Source: Rhizophlyctis rosea (taxonomy: Eukaryota > Chytridiomycota > Chytridiomycetes > Rhizophlyctidales > Rhizophlyctidaceae). Taken from it: a stretch of 64,000 nucleotides of DNA. Made by a program: the position numbers and the translations under genes. Where the stretch lies: assembly GCA_027596075.1 (NCBI GenBank), contig JADGJC010000093.1, forward strand, positions 1 to 64,000, in the 5' to 3' direction. Shown here piece after piece: positions 1 through 12,966 of the stretch (position 1 is its first letter; every line of letters starts with the position of its first letter). The notes under the pieces are model-generated. The model did no database searches. It worked only from the letters and a program-made list of their open reading frames with translations, and was not told where the DNA came from.

Positions 1-1136
1 TATGGCTGGACATTCTTCCACAATTAGTGATCCGGCGTTGGGCTGCTCCAAGCAGCTCAGCCAACGTAGAACCAGCAAGGGATTTTGGCAACAAGCCCGA
101 GAGAAGGTGTTCAAGTTGATATGTCCACTGATGTTACTATTGTCCAGTCGTTTGGTTCAATGACGGATCCCCTTTGTTCGGGATGGACATTTGCCGAGAA
201 GTAATCTATTTCTTACAAAACCAATTTACACCCAGGATATTGACATTCGCAAATCGTCCTAGCAAAGTTGCCAAAGAAGACCATTGAGCCCCAAATCTAA
301 GATTTCGAATGGCGTCTTCCACAGGTTCCAAAGTTTCAAGATCGTGCTTAGTCCATCTACAAAGATTCTATTGGGAAGGAGTGGCAGCGCCCCAAACTGT
401 GCTTTCTTGCCGCATAAGGCAAATTACATGTCTTTCGACATGCGGACGCCATAGTTTTATCGGCAGCGGTCTCATGGCTAAGGCAATCTGAAACATATCT
501 GTCACCGATAAACCGTACTTACGAAACCTTCACGCGCCGTGGTGCAAACTGAGCGACGTTTCCCCTTGAACGCCCGACTCCCATGCTGCAAGGATCCATC
601 TGATCCAGACACCGTCAATGATTGATCTGAAACCGGTAGAGTAAATCTCTGCGCGTCCTCATTTGCCGGTGTAGCTAAATCCCACGCTAGGAGCAAGGTC
701 TTTGGATAGACTGGTTTGATTCATCTTGGTCAGGTGGTAAAGTCATGCACTTCATGGGAGCTGACACAGGTCCGTCAACTGATACAATGACCAATTAAAC
801 ACTGGGAGTGAAAAACTCGTGGATCGGGACCCCAAGTTTCATATGCCAGGTATGCCGAGTCATGTGGAGGGCATTGGAACAAACGCATTGAAGTATGTGG
901 GAGGGCGATAATCAAAGGGGAACACCAGGTGATCCTCTTGCCACTTCCTGATGTCAAAACTCATATATAAACCTGAGCAATCCTTTGCTGCGGGAAAGCG
1001 ACTTTGCTTCCTCTCGTAAAATATTCTTTCCCTCGTCTTCCATTTCGCCCGTGTCTCCACCTCCCTCCCATCGAATATACGATTTATTGCTTCATATTTC
1101 TGCCTTTTGACTGCTTACAATCAAACGCATTGGTCA
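1..1136. other. upstream region without a recognised gene
   Basis: Only short open frames with no recognisable motifs or consistent codon bias. The last 170 bases are the likely promoter and leader of the GTPase relic that begins at 1137. Confidence 0.5.
964..970 (+). promoter_or_regulatory. TATA-like box before GTPase copy A
   Basis: TATATAA lies about 165 bases before the ATG at 1137. Position and sequence fit a core promoter, but there is no independent support for a transcription start. Confidence 0.3.
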
Positions 1137-4100
1137 TGGGTGAGCCAATCAACAATTCCCCTGTTCTTCCTGTAAGTCCTTTTCCCAGGTTGCTTGGTAA
1201 TCGTCAAACCCAAAGAGATCCCAAAATGGATTGGGCAGGTCGGAACGCTTGCAAACTTTGCAATGGTACGAAAACGTCCGCTTGATGACTCCGCAACCGT
1301 CGGCGAGGGTTCCTCCCATTTTGAACAAGCCAGCGAGGTCGATCTACCCATCAGCCGCCATCAGCCCAAACGGTGCAAGGTTATTCCCAGCAAATCGGGT
1401 TTCGCCGACGCTTCAGGTCCCTCTGAACCCGAGTTGTCACACCCTACCTTCTCAACATCTGGAAGAGACTGCCCATCCCTGAAAGCTTCTGACCTTCAGA
1501 CACAAGAGGTTCACATCAAAGATGCACTTGCAGTCTTAATCGAAGAACTGAAGGTGCACCAATGTATGTCCGTTCATGATGAATGTCTTTGCTTTCCAGA
1601 CTACGGATGTGCGGTATGCTGCTACTGACACCACTTTCCTGCTGATCCCCCAGACACCTTCCAGGCCGTCAAACAATGGATCGCTCAACTTGAGCGGATC
1701 CGTTACAGGGAATTCGTCAGGGATGTGTCGTCGGAGACTCGGGAGCTGGTGAGTGGGCACCCCACGTGCATCGTGTATGTGAGTTTGGTCTGTCGAGCTT
1801 GACGAATGTTACATGTTGCAATCCCATCCACACTGTCAGGAAAAACAACATTGATTCTTCTCTCCTACGGGAGCCGGTCCCCTTTCTTCCAAAGGGCGGG
1901 CTGGGAAATGCCTGCACCGGAGCCATAACAGAGCTGAAGCACGCTGACATTGGGAGCTGTACGGCAACGGTGTTTGGAAAGACGATAGCTGAAGTTCAGG
2001 ATGGTACGTTGGTGCGTAAAGGCATTATGGTCATCGAAATACAACCTCACACGATCCTTTACACCCTTCAGAATGGAAGGTTCACAACGATTTCGAGGAA
2101 TTCGAAGACGACACTGACGATGATGAAGGTTGGTAACTTTGCTTCAATGTGGGACGACGGCCAACGCCTGGGTGCTGACACAGTATTTTTATTGTAGAGC
2201 TGAGTTCATCTGAAACGTCTGACCACAAAGCCACTGAGTGGCAGCCCCGCTTCCAATCCATTGAGGAGGCTTTGAAAGATGAGCTGGTTAAAACTTTGCT
2301 CGGTAAGTTTCACAGGTTTTCGATCCGTTGTAAATGTATTTATCAATTCTTCACCAGAGAAGGGAATCGTGCTGGAGAGTGAGAGCGCTGAGGAGTTGTA
2401 TGAACTCCTTTCGCCATTTGTGGGAAGCGAGGGTAGTGAAGACCAGGTATTACCTCACTGTGCCACTCAAGTGATAGCTCTTCTCAACAATCTTTGCACT
2501 CCTGCAGCCGAGCATGTCAATCTTTGTGAAGAAGGTAAAGCCCCTTATTGTTGTCAGGGATGGGCACCCACTGATCACTTCTCAGGTCGAGGTCCGTCAC
2601 GATTGGCCGTTGCTACGGGGTCGTACCATTATCGACTGACCCAGGATCCAACGACGCAAACCCATCGAGAGCTGACATGGGTTCAAAACAGCTAGGGGTA
2701 CTCTCTTCAACATTCAATATACAAAGTACCAAATCAATTCTGACATGATTATACATTCAAACCGCGGATAAGATCCTGATTGTCGATGACGTCAAGCGAG
2801 TGTTGGCCTCCAAGTCCGGTATGGAGTATCTGAAAGGGGCTTTAAAAACAAAGGCAAGCATGAATGTCTGCGTAACCTTCATTCCACCGTCAAATGTAGC
2901 TAATTCGGACGATATTCAGTTGTTGATGACTGGCCGTTCGAGGGGCATCACCTTTGTTTGGTCAGTATTTCAAGCGTCTCAAAGGCGAAATGGTAGTTAG
3001 TTGACGTCTTCGGACAGCACTTGCATGGACCGCTTCGAAGCAGCAGACATCAAAGATGCCATCAAAATTTACCATTTGGGCGCCGTTCAACAAAACATTG
3101 ACGAGGAAGAGATGCATGCAAAGGAAGAAGTGACCAGGACGGAGTGGTCACTCGAACAGAAAGAGGTAAAAATGTCTTCTGCCCATCCTATTGTATGTTT
3201 TTTCGCCATTTCGTGTGACATAGGCATTCGTCACTTTCGTCGGCCGCCGCTACAGCTCAAGTTGGCACAAATCCATGCAACCGCATTGGGGAAACGTCGA
3301 AAAGCCTGTATAGAGAAACGCAACGCGGCGGTCATCGAGAAGCTGGCCAAGAACTATGGGCGAATGTAACGATGTCGACTTATTTCATGCTTGATATCAG
3401 TGATTTTAACCTCTTCCGGCAGTCTGAAATTCACCGTCTCCGCTGGCGGAGAATGTTCCACTGTCTTTCCTGTGAGCTCAACAAGTTATCTATCTATGTT
3501 GGACGGTGGGATCTCTGACATTTGCATGACGGCAGATACCAGGTGCTGACCCATCTTTGCAGGAGACATTCAGGACCCCGTCGTAAGACTTTACTGACTT
3601 CATCAAAGTTACGACCTGCCCGCACCTCTGAAGCCACCTTCGATTGCAGGTCTTTCCCCATGAGATATCAACCGGCATCTCGAGATTACAGGCTCACATC
3701 GCGCAGGTACTACCGTTTTCCCCGAGCATTGAACAAGGAAATGACTCACGACTTGACTTCCCTGCCGGCAGAGTGGGCGGGACGAGCAAGCATCCGAACT
3801 TTCCGATCTGTTCGAAATGGTCACAGCGAGGGTCGGCAGTATCGTCTTGGATTTGCAAGAAGCACTTTCGTCGTGCGAAGCGTCTGGAACTTGATACTTT
3901 AAGGGCTGAGCCAGCAGTCTTTGCCACATCCTACAGGAAGACTCGGATCTCGGACATAATGTCCAAGATTATGGCCGTGGTGAGATAATCCCATTCCGTC
4001 ATTTCAGTCCACAGAATACCTCATGGGTCAGTACTACTCTACAGATAGTGGAAAAGGAGATGACCGCGGCGATGAAGCTTATGGAGGGCGATGTCCTGCA

Positions 4101-5495
4101 GCTTCAAAATGGTCTACAAACTGAGGCAGCAGTGGCTGATACAAAGAAAAAGAAGGTCCTTGACCGCTGGTTCAAGGTATTTATGCGCGCGCAATGTGCA
4201 GACAATACATGGCTATTCGAAAGCTAATTCATGCTCTTTTATCACCTCCTGCAGCCAGTGTGAGTGGACCTCATTTTGATTGGCTCCATCCTTTTTTTTG
4301 ATTGGCCGCATGTGCAATTCTGTGCAGCCGATATGGGATGCGCTGTTCCAGAAGGTTGAAGACACCTTTATCAAAATCATCAAAAAGTTGAAGGTCTGTT
4401 GGGATCTTCTTTTCAACTTAAAGCTGCACATCACTCATAGAAATGCTATACAGGCCCTGATTATGGATCAACTGGACTATGTGCGGGTCAAAACCTTCTT
4501 TCAAATGCCGAGAGTGACATGCATTGATGTTTTGACATTTCAGTCTCAGTCACCATCTTATGATGTCAAAGCCTCCTCCATTTTTGTCGCGCTTCCCCGG
4601 GAAGTTGAAGGTGAATTGCTAGAGTGGAGTTTGACAAGGGTCATCACATGATCTAAACATTCTTTGGGTCATCCAATTTTATCAGTGTGGTCGTGCGAGG
4701 CTGCAAAGATGATCAAGGTGAGTGTGCGTGGGACACTACTTACACTGGCCACAGCACGGCCGCATCATTTGGGCAGCAAGCACAGCTGCCAGGACTTCGT
4801 TCAAGAGAGGAAGAACGACTTGTTTGCCCAAATCGGCTTCCAAGTCCAAGAGCAAATAGTAAGGCATTCTCGTAATTCATTGAGATAATGAAGCTCAGTC
4901 TCACAGAACTATTTATACAGAAATTCGCGTATGGAAAGGCAGCAAAGATCGAAAGACAAAGAGGTATGTGCAATACTACTTGGTGCAGACCACACTCAAT
5001 TCAATTACTTGTGTTGTTTACATCCTTCAGGCTACTTCAAGCAAGTAAAGAAGGCTATCCGGAAGCATGTGGAAGCCACACCGCGAATGCTTGAGGTATG
5101 GAAAAAATCAAGACAGCATTCGTTGTCTCTCGAAGTGGTCTTCCAATGCCTCATATCTACCCCACCTTCAGACCGCCGCCAACCGCATTGCCCCGGCCAT
5201 CAAACACTTCTTGATCGAAACTGTTCTGCAGTTCGAAGCCTCATTCACGGAACTCCAACAGTCATTCCTTGCTCATTCGGAGAGATTCTCGACACAAGAA
5301 CGGTCCACGAGCGACCAGCAATTGGCAAGCCTTGAAAAGATCTTGGCGGTTGCAATCGATGTCAAGAAACGCATTGCGTGCTTGCGTGAAACGGACAAAG
5401 CACCCGACGTGCAACTCGCAACAAGGAAGGAGAAGGGCAAGGAGGTGGAATCCGCAAAAGGCAAGAAGGATGTGGATGAGATGGAGTTGAGCTAG
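1137..5495 (+). pseudogene. decayed SLIP-GC-type dynamin-like GTPase, copy A
   Basis: Multi-exon relic homologous along most of its length to copy B at 14055-17878. In order I see an N-terminal basic patch (KRPLDD), the region after the P-loop (FLPKGGLGNACTGAITELK), an acidic exon (EDDTDDDE), WPLLRGRTIID then PGSNDANPSRADMG (the switch/G3 region), ILIVDDVKRV, GRSRGITFVC, a helical middle and a charged C-terminus ending at 5495. Large GTPases of this family bind GTP through the P-loop, the DxxG motif and the TKxD motif. The first two are damaged here: bases encoding GKTTLI survive at 1839-1856 but are out of frame with FLPKGG, and TGAC at 2637-2640 puts a stop and a +1 shift between IID and PGSND. 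The junction before DKILIVDD lacks an AG acceptor at the place used in copy B. The receptor-like middle (GTY/RRGG region) present in copy B is missing. Family assignment is inference from motifs; decay is seen directly. Confidence 0.7.
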
Positions 5496-8400
5496 GAAGA
5501 ATTTATTTTGTTGTGTGCGGTCGCACACCAGTGTAGTTGTTCGCATATTTGCTCTATTGCTGTGTAACTTGCAAATCCACTCTCCTCTACTCAAAGTACA
5601 GGTGACCATCACAGTTTTGCGTCAAAAAGAGGATGCCGTAGCAGATAGGGCTATTTGGGATGACTGATGTCAAAAGCCAGCCCTTCTTTGAATGGACGGA
5701 GCCGCTGGTTAGACAAGCTGATCATAAAGAAGAACCGTTAGCCGTTAGCATTGCAAAACATAAATTCCAGTAGTGTACAGCTACCTTGTGCACTACTATC
5801 TCGCAAGATGGCTGGGATGGTTTTTTTTGCGTTACGGAGTACCCCGATTCGCTCATCAAGTTTTGACGAAGCATGATCACTGATGTCTCTTTGATGACAA
5901 GTTATGAGCAATTGGCAACAGTTATAGACCGTAGCGGAATGGAGGTGTATGACACGTACAGAAGAAATTTGAGCGGATCCAAATGATAAGGAGCACACGC
6001 TTGAATGGTAAACGGTGAGCAAGGATTTACTAAGGGGGAAGACTGCCAAAGAGGATTTACCTTTGCAAATACGGCACCGACTAGGCAAATGAGGAACAAA
6101 AACGAAAGATCTACCCAGAACGAAGGGATGGCGGAAGATTCAAATTGGGGACGTACCAAACTCCACTTGACTTGATGGGCAGCATCGCAACTTATCAAGG
6201 CCAGTGTATGAATAATCATAAGACGGGACAGATTCACAGTGCCAAACACAATCAACAAAAAAACGGGGTTCACAAGGAGAGCGACTGAACCTCAAAATGA
6301 TCACATTAGTGATTGATGAATATTGAAAACATTCGCTTAAATGAACATGCACCATGGAAGATACATCACAGCCAGAGACGAAATCGTGTTGACTTTCCAC
6401 CTACAAGGTTGACACTGAAACTTCCGATGGGACGTGCTTGTTCCGAGTCGAAAGAGGGAGTTTGCCTTCTCGGTTTGTTTGGCAGGACAGACTTCATCAG
6501 CAACAATGGTATTACATATTTGCTACACCCGATACATTGAATGACGAGTGAGAGTCAGCAGGTATGAGAAAAGCACGTGTAAGGTTATAAGTTTTTGCTT
6601 CCTTCAGCGTGTCGTCATTTCCAAACCGTGGCCGCAATCTCATGCGAGAGACTCAGAAGTAAGTGCGCAGACACTGTACGGACTGTGAGCGGCCAAAAAG
6701 AGAGCGGCCGCGGCTATCGGTTATGAATGGCGAATCTTCCAGCATGCTGAGCTCATCCAATTTTGCAATATTTAAAATGCAGGTATTCAACCTCAAGAGT
6801 GGCAGAAGCTCGCTCACGGCACGGACTCGGCCATTGGGTGCTCAGCTGTTATACTGCTCGTCCACAAAGGATTTTGTTTTATGCCTTTGGTCCTAAAGCC
6901 CACTCACTTGAACATCCCAATGAGCAAAACGATGGGTCTTTTGAAAGCACAAACAGACGTTGCCACACAGCATGGCGATGATATCAATAAAACACTCAAG
7001 TGTTCCAACTGTTTCTCAGGTTGGACGATGTCATCAGAAATGTTCCCACATTGCCCAACCCTCTGTAGTGTTCCACATCCCACACACATGATTCCGGCAT
7101 GTACTGCTCGTCGATGCTGCGAATGGGTATTGTATTCAGGCACATATAACTCACATATTAAACCTCCCAAGTCGCAACAGTGAAAATTCCAACACGTTTC
7201 TTTTCCTGCGGAAGAACTTCCGCCCATCACTTGGCACCAGAGCTCACCAGACCAAGTTTCAATAAGTTGCATCGCACTGAAAGAGATTTGCCAAACTCAT
7301 CAGGAGGAGCGTCGAATAGCAATTGATACATGTCGTGAAAGAATGAGCTGTTGCTGGTTACTTTGGTGGTATCATTCTGGATACGCCCCACATGCCGCTT
7401 CTTTCATTTTTCTGCTTTACATGACTCCCCGGCCTATAGCGTACGTCGAAGCTCCGGTATACCATTCTAAATGTCATTCTTTTGGGGAGCTTGTTGCAAC
7501 GGTCAGTCACTCCAGTCGGCCCAACCGGGCGTCATTAGGACTGTGAGGGTGCACTACGAGTGTTCACAATGGTGGGTGCTGATATACTATGCAAAATGCC
7601 ACAAAACGACTTTTTCTGGAGTTGCTTAAGAGGCAAATTTGTGAGACCGTAGCACAAGGGAAAAAGAAAGTCAAGAGCCGCCAGACGCCGCCGTGTTGTT
7701 TTCAGCATAGGCACGTTGCGGGAAAGTCATGTCAAGCACACTAAGCACCTGCAATTTAGCTCCATATCCGCGTCCATTTTTTCCCCAATGAAGTTTGCAT
7801 TCGGTCCTTATATGATGTCCGATTTTTCCCTTCTCATTGGCATAAACGTCCCCATCGAGGTGTATTCGTGCTCGAATTCTTTCGTTTGTTCATTTGGGAG
7901 AGCAGCCTATAGAGCCATATAGTTCTATGCGCAGGTATGCTGAACATTGTTGGTGACTAAAGAAGTGTACGGATGGATGGAATGGTAACCCTGAGCAGTT
8001 TGCTCTCGAGCCCTACAGCGACCATTTGCTGGCAGAACGGGTCATGCTTATAGGCAAAACAGTATGAACAAACGGCGCTGCTATCGATTCCACGTGCAGA
8101 TGCGGGAGTCATGGAAAAAACTGACCCAGAATTTGAGGAATGGGGTAGCACGGAGAGTAATTCCAATTGTTGTCATCAACTTTCCTTTCTCTTCTCAAAC
8201 GATGGGCGCCCCCATTTGATATTGAGGACCCTTGCGCGTCAACTGACAGTACCTGTCATGCAAACAACGTTAAGAACGGTAATCGGCATTTGCACAGGTA
8301 GTTGGCCCAATCAACTCAAAGTTCCGTCTAATCTCTTTCATTCTGTCTGCCCTTTTCATTTTGCAGTCAGACACCTACACATCGCTGAATTTGTTAGCAG

Positions 8401-9541
8401 AACGGACTTGTAATGGTACCTAGTGCGATGCGCGTCAGTCACGTCCACATGAGATGAATTTAATCTTCAATGATCTAGGCCATGCGCCCACCAAGCAGAA
8501 TTTGTTTGGTTCCTATTCTCTTACCGGGATGAATATGCACCTTCCATTGTGGATGTCCAATAACCATGTCAAGCTGCTGATGTCCATGAACTATTTTACT
8601 GAATACTATGATAACATTCTTTGTGCATAGCAGATGGCGGGTCAAGGGCAAATTGCAGGGGGATGGGTTGATTACCTAATATCTCGTAATGCGATATGTG
8701 GCTTGTCCAAGAGAAAATGAACACGAAATGGGAATGTTCGGTCTTTCGGTCTTTCGGTTTTGATCTTCTTTTTGGCCCTTGCGCAACACTGATCCAGGAC
8801 GTCGGAACTTTCCATGCATCCTCCCATCAGACATTGCATCACACGGTCACACTTCCCCACCGCCACACCGAAAATCGCACGCGGTTTGGTGGTCACGAGC
8901 CCCAGATCTGTCTTCTGGGACTCAAAAAATGGGATCCCCTGAGGAGTGAAAAGGGTCTCAGTAATCCAAACTCTGACTCAAATATGGCATCAGTGTCCCG
9001 GGTCTGAGCCCTGTAGTTCCTATTGGGACCTGATGGAGAGACCTGGGGGTGGGTGCCACCCCTCTCAGGCCCCCACCACTTCACCATCCCGCCCTGCGTT
9101 GACCCATGGCAACTATCGCTTCCAACTTACAAACTTACCAATCGTACCAAATGAAAGGTGCATGTATTCACCGCTTGCGGCCTTGTGTGTGCGTGGATGG
9201 GGAATGGCCCTAATGTCCGCAATGGCGTGCTCTTTGACCAGCCTTCTCCCGGGCCTTCTCCGTTCTCTCCTCTTCACCGCTTCCCGCTTTCATACAAAAA
9301 GACCCACCAGCCCAACCTACACTTTCACTCACCTTGACCTTGCATGAATTTCCGTTATCTACGGTACTTTTCGCCTGCAGCATAATCAAAGCAATGTCCA
9401 ACTCATCTGATAAACAGGATCCCATATCATAAAGCTTCACAAAAAACGCCCCTATCCTCTCGAAACATTCCCATGGCCCAATAGTCCTTACTCGTTCCAT
9501 CCCCCCAATAGTAGTCCAAGAACCTCAGTCTCTCTCTTCCC
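5496..9541. other. long intergenic stretch, no supported gene
   Basis: Open frames here are short, unrelated to any family I recognise, and show none of the exon-type codon bias seen in neighbouring genes. A small run of GGTCTTTC units occurs near 8740. I see no transposase, reverse transcriptase or terminal repeat. Confidence 0.5.
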
Positions 9542-12500
9542 ATGTCCATCTTTACTCACCCTAATCCCATTGCGGGTGAAGACGGTGTGACTGCCCTGTT
9601 TCTTTTGCAGGTCGTCATCATCGTCACCGCCTCTCGCTTGTTGGGTAACTTGTTGCAAAAGTACAAGCAGCCCCGTGTTATTGCTGGTGAGTTTGGCCAG
9701 TGGAGATTGTTGAGAGCGCAGCGAACGGATAGAGCCGTGCGCAGCACTACGTGAGCGATAGCGAACGGATCAAGCGGTAGTGGACGGATGGGCTGGGTGG
9801 TTGGGAGGTGGTCTGGTGAGGATGCGCAGGATGGCCGTGCCGAAGGCACGAAATGGAGAAGGCACCAGCATGGTTTGGAGTGGTAGTGAGCTTTGGCGAA
9901 GTGATACTTAATGCACCCTTCACCATCAAAATCACCACAGAGATTCTTGTCGGCATTGCTTTGGGACCGACAGCTCTTGGTGCAATCCCCGGGTTTTCCG
10001 CAACGCTATTCCCCCAGGAGAGTCTCGTGACATTGCAGACGTTGGCATGGCTCGGGTATGTAGCAAATCATCGAGAAGAAGGAATGAAGGATAGTGGGCG
10101 GGTACAATCTTGAATTTCACAATAACGCAATATTATGGTGGCACCTAGTCTATCCTTCTACCTATTCCTCGTCGGCCTCGAACTAGACCTCAACCTCATC
10201 AAAGCCAACTTCGTCAAATCCTGCGTAATAGCCTGCTCCGCAATGGGCGGCACATTCGCCCTCGCCGCTGGACCCATCTACTGGCTCTACCAAGCAACAC
10301 CCCAACCCGCAACATCCTTCACCCCCTTCCTCCTCTTCGTCGGAATCGCAATCTCCTCAACAGCCTTCCCCGTCCTAGCCCGTCTCCTCACTGAATGTCG
10401 TCTCCTCCACACCGATTTAGGGTTGACGACAATCGCTGTAGCAACTGTGGATGATTTCTTAGCGTGGATTGTTATTGCTGTTGCGTCTTCTACAGCTGAT
10501 CCGTCAGGTTCAAAATTCACCGCTATCTACGTCCTCCTAGCAACACTAGTCTTCGCCGGCCTCCTCCTAACCCTCGGCCAAAAACTCTTCCTCTACCTCC
10601 TCCACCGCTCCACAACCTCCGAAACCCTCTCCCAATCAATGGTAATGCTCACCTTCGCCATGGTCCTCTCCTGCGGCTTCATAACCGAACTCATCGGCGT
10701 ACACTACATCTTTGGCTGCTTCCTCGCGGGTCTAATCATCCCTCATGACGCCGGTCTAGCCGTCGCGGTGACTGAGAAAGTTGAGGATTTCATAATGATT
10801 ATGGCTTTGCCAGTGTTTTTTGCGATGAGTGGGTTGAAGAGTAATTTTCGGCTGTTGGAGCAGAAGTTTGATTGGGGCGCTGCGGCGGTTTTTGTTGGTG
10901 CTGCTGCGATTGGGAAAGTTGTTTTTGGAGCTGGGAGTGCGAAGGTTATGGGGATGACGACGAGTGATTCGTTCAAGTTGGGGATGTTGATGAATACGAG
11001 GGGGATTGTGCAGTTGATTGTGTTGAATATTGCGTTGGAGAGTAATGTTATTTCTCCTGTGACGTTTGTTATTATGGTTTTTATGGCGGTTTGTACGACG
11101 TTGATTACGAGTGTTACTATTACGTATGTTATTCCTTGGGCGGAGGGGAAGAGGAGATTGACGTCTGAACGGCATACGACCTTATCTGTCGATGGTGTTG
11201 AAGGTGACGGACCATTAGACTCATCACCCAAACGGGATACACGCTTCCTCCTCGTCCTCCCATCCGAAGCCTCCGTCCAACCCATCACGACCTTCGTCAC
11301 CCTCCTATCACCAGGACCTTGGCAATCCGTCCCACCATCAACAGCAACATCTCACACCACCCTCCCCGTCCTCCGCACCGCAACCAATACCTCCTCAACA
11401 GACACAACCCTCCACCTCTCCGCCCTCCGTCTAATCGAACTAACATCTCGTACATCCCGACTCATAATGGCAACCGATAACCTTACAACATCCATCGGTC
11501 CACACTCCTCTCATCATACGAATAACAACAACAACACGCACTCATTACCATACGACCCCGTCATATCCTCCCTCCGCGCTCTTCGACCATGGTCCTCCAT
11601 ACCCCTCTCAGCCGAAGTCGCCCGCGCCGACGAATGGGGCGAAACAGTCTGCACCGAAGTCGAGCGCGTGGAAGCGGGGTGGGTCGTCGTCCCTTGGGTA
11701 ACGGAACGGAAAAGCGAGTATGTCAATACCTACCCGGAGGTTGTGAAGGATATTTGTCGGGGGGTTGGTGTTCCTGTATGTATTTTTGTTGATGGACGTG
11801 GTGGTGGGAGTGAAAGAAAGAAGGGTGGGGTGGTGGAAAGGGCAGCAGGGAGGGGGAGGAGTCCTAGTCCGCCGATTGGGAATCAGCATCCGATTACGGT
11901 TGTGATACCGTGGGGTGGGATGGGGAGTGGTGGGGATAGGGCGGTGCTGGCATTTATTAAGAGTGTTACGTGTGCTACGACGGCGATACTCAAAGTCGAG
12001 ATTGTGCGGTTCCGGTTGGGTGGTGGGGAATCTCAACAACACTCTTCTCATGCTCGACAGCCGGAGATGATGGAGATGAGGAGGCGGACGAAGGTTAGGG
12101 ATTCTGAGAGGGGTGAGGAGGGAGGGGAGAAAGAGAAGGGTGGTCTTGCTGTTGACGATGATTGGGATGATGGTCAAATCAAGGAGTTGGTTGAGGTTGT
12201 GCCGTCGACTACATCTATCGTTGTAGAAGACGCGACTGGCACTTCCAACCCTCTCTCCTTCCTTCTCGCGAAGGTGGAACACCTGGAAGGGGGTGATTTG
12301 GTAGTGCTTAGTCGGGAAGTCAGTCACGCCTTAGGCAAACTCGGCAACACAGAAGGACATCACAGTACCACCCCCTACGGCCTAAAACCAAAAACCCAAG
12401 AACCCCCACACCAAGTAATTCATCTCGGCACCTCCCCCACCGAACCCTCCACCCTCGACGCCTCCACCTCCTCCTTCCCCCTCCACCCTTCCTCCTCCCT

Positions 12501-12966
12501 CCTCCCCCTCCACACCGGTCCCACAACAATCTCCACCGACTCGCTCCACCCGACACCCACGAGTCCCCACTCCACTGGAGGGGCGGCAGAGTACTTCGGC
12601 TCCGTCTTTTCGGCCGGCGGGGAAAAAGAACGCGAGAGGGAGAAAGAGAGGGAAAAGGAAAAGGAGAGGGAGGTAGATAAAGATGGGCGGAAAGTTTTGG
12701 GAGAGGGGGCTTGGAGGGTTGTTAAGGCGGTTCAGGGGAGGGGTGTGGGCGGTTTGGTTGTTGAGGGTGAGGAGGGTGGGGGGCGGACGAGGGGGAGGGA
12801 GGGCGGGGAGGGGGAGGGGCGGGGGGCGGAGGGGGTGGNNNNNNNNNNTTTGTGGGTGCGGTGGGGGGGTGGTTTTTTAAATGATTTGGTGATGGGGGTT
12901 TCAATCAAACGGGTGGGTTTGGGTGGGTTTGCTTCGAGAGATTGGTGCTTTTCCCAGCGACGGTGA
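9542..12966 (+). CDS. KHA1: K+/H+ antiporter, CPA2 family, Kha1-like
   Basis: Exons 9542-9686, 9941-10055 and 10149-12966 splice in frame to about 1025 aa (intron phases 1 and 2). The first about 400 residues are a Na+/H+-exchanger-type membrane domain: PRVIAEILVGIALGPTALG at the first splice, FYLFLVGLELDLNL at the second, then GISISSTAFPVLARLL-type and TRGIVQLIVLNI motifs, with about 12 hydrophobic segments. The C-terminal half matches the Kha1 tail: RLIELTSRTSRLIMAT, a VPWVTE segment, VGVPVCIFVDGRGG, and ITVVIPW with GDRAVLAFIKSV (a nucleotide-binding/USP-like fold by family knowledge). Yeast Kha1 is 873 aa and exchanges K+ for H+ in endomembranes; that role is inferred. The tail has a Lys/Glu/Arg repeat (12627-12675) and a Gly/Arg-rich run broken by an assembly gap, so the last about 60 residues and the stop are uncertain. 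Confidence 0.88.
9714..9770 (+). repeat. 57-nt intron repeat, copy 1
   Basis: Lies in intron 1 of the antiporter gene. It aligns without gaps to 51466-51522 in intron 2 of the amino-acid transporter gene, with four mismatches by my count. It contains two AGCGAACGGAT motifs flanking GTGCGCAGCACTACGT. Confidence 0.8.
9836..9850 (+). repeat. intronic hairpin with GAA loop
   Basis: CGTGCC-GAA-GGCACG is a perfect 6-bp stem in intron 1 of the antiporter, followed by AAATGG. A similar stem followed by AAATGG lies in an intron of the NIPA-like gene at 25085. Confidence 0.6.
12839..12848. other. assembly gap (10 N)
   Basis: Gap inside an extreme G-rich stretch near the 3' end of the antiporter gene. 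The true length is unknown. Confidence 0.95.

Noticed and set aside
11608..12327. 239-aa minus-strand frame under the antiporter
   Set aside because: Antisense shadow of a coding exon whose plus-strand frame carries the Kha1 tail motifs.
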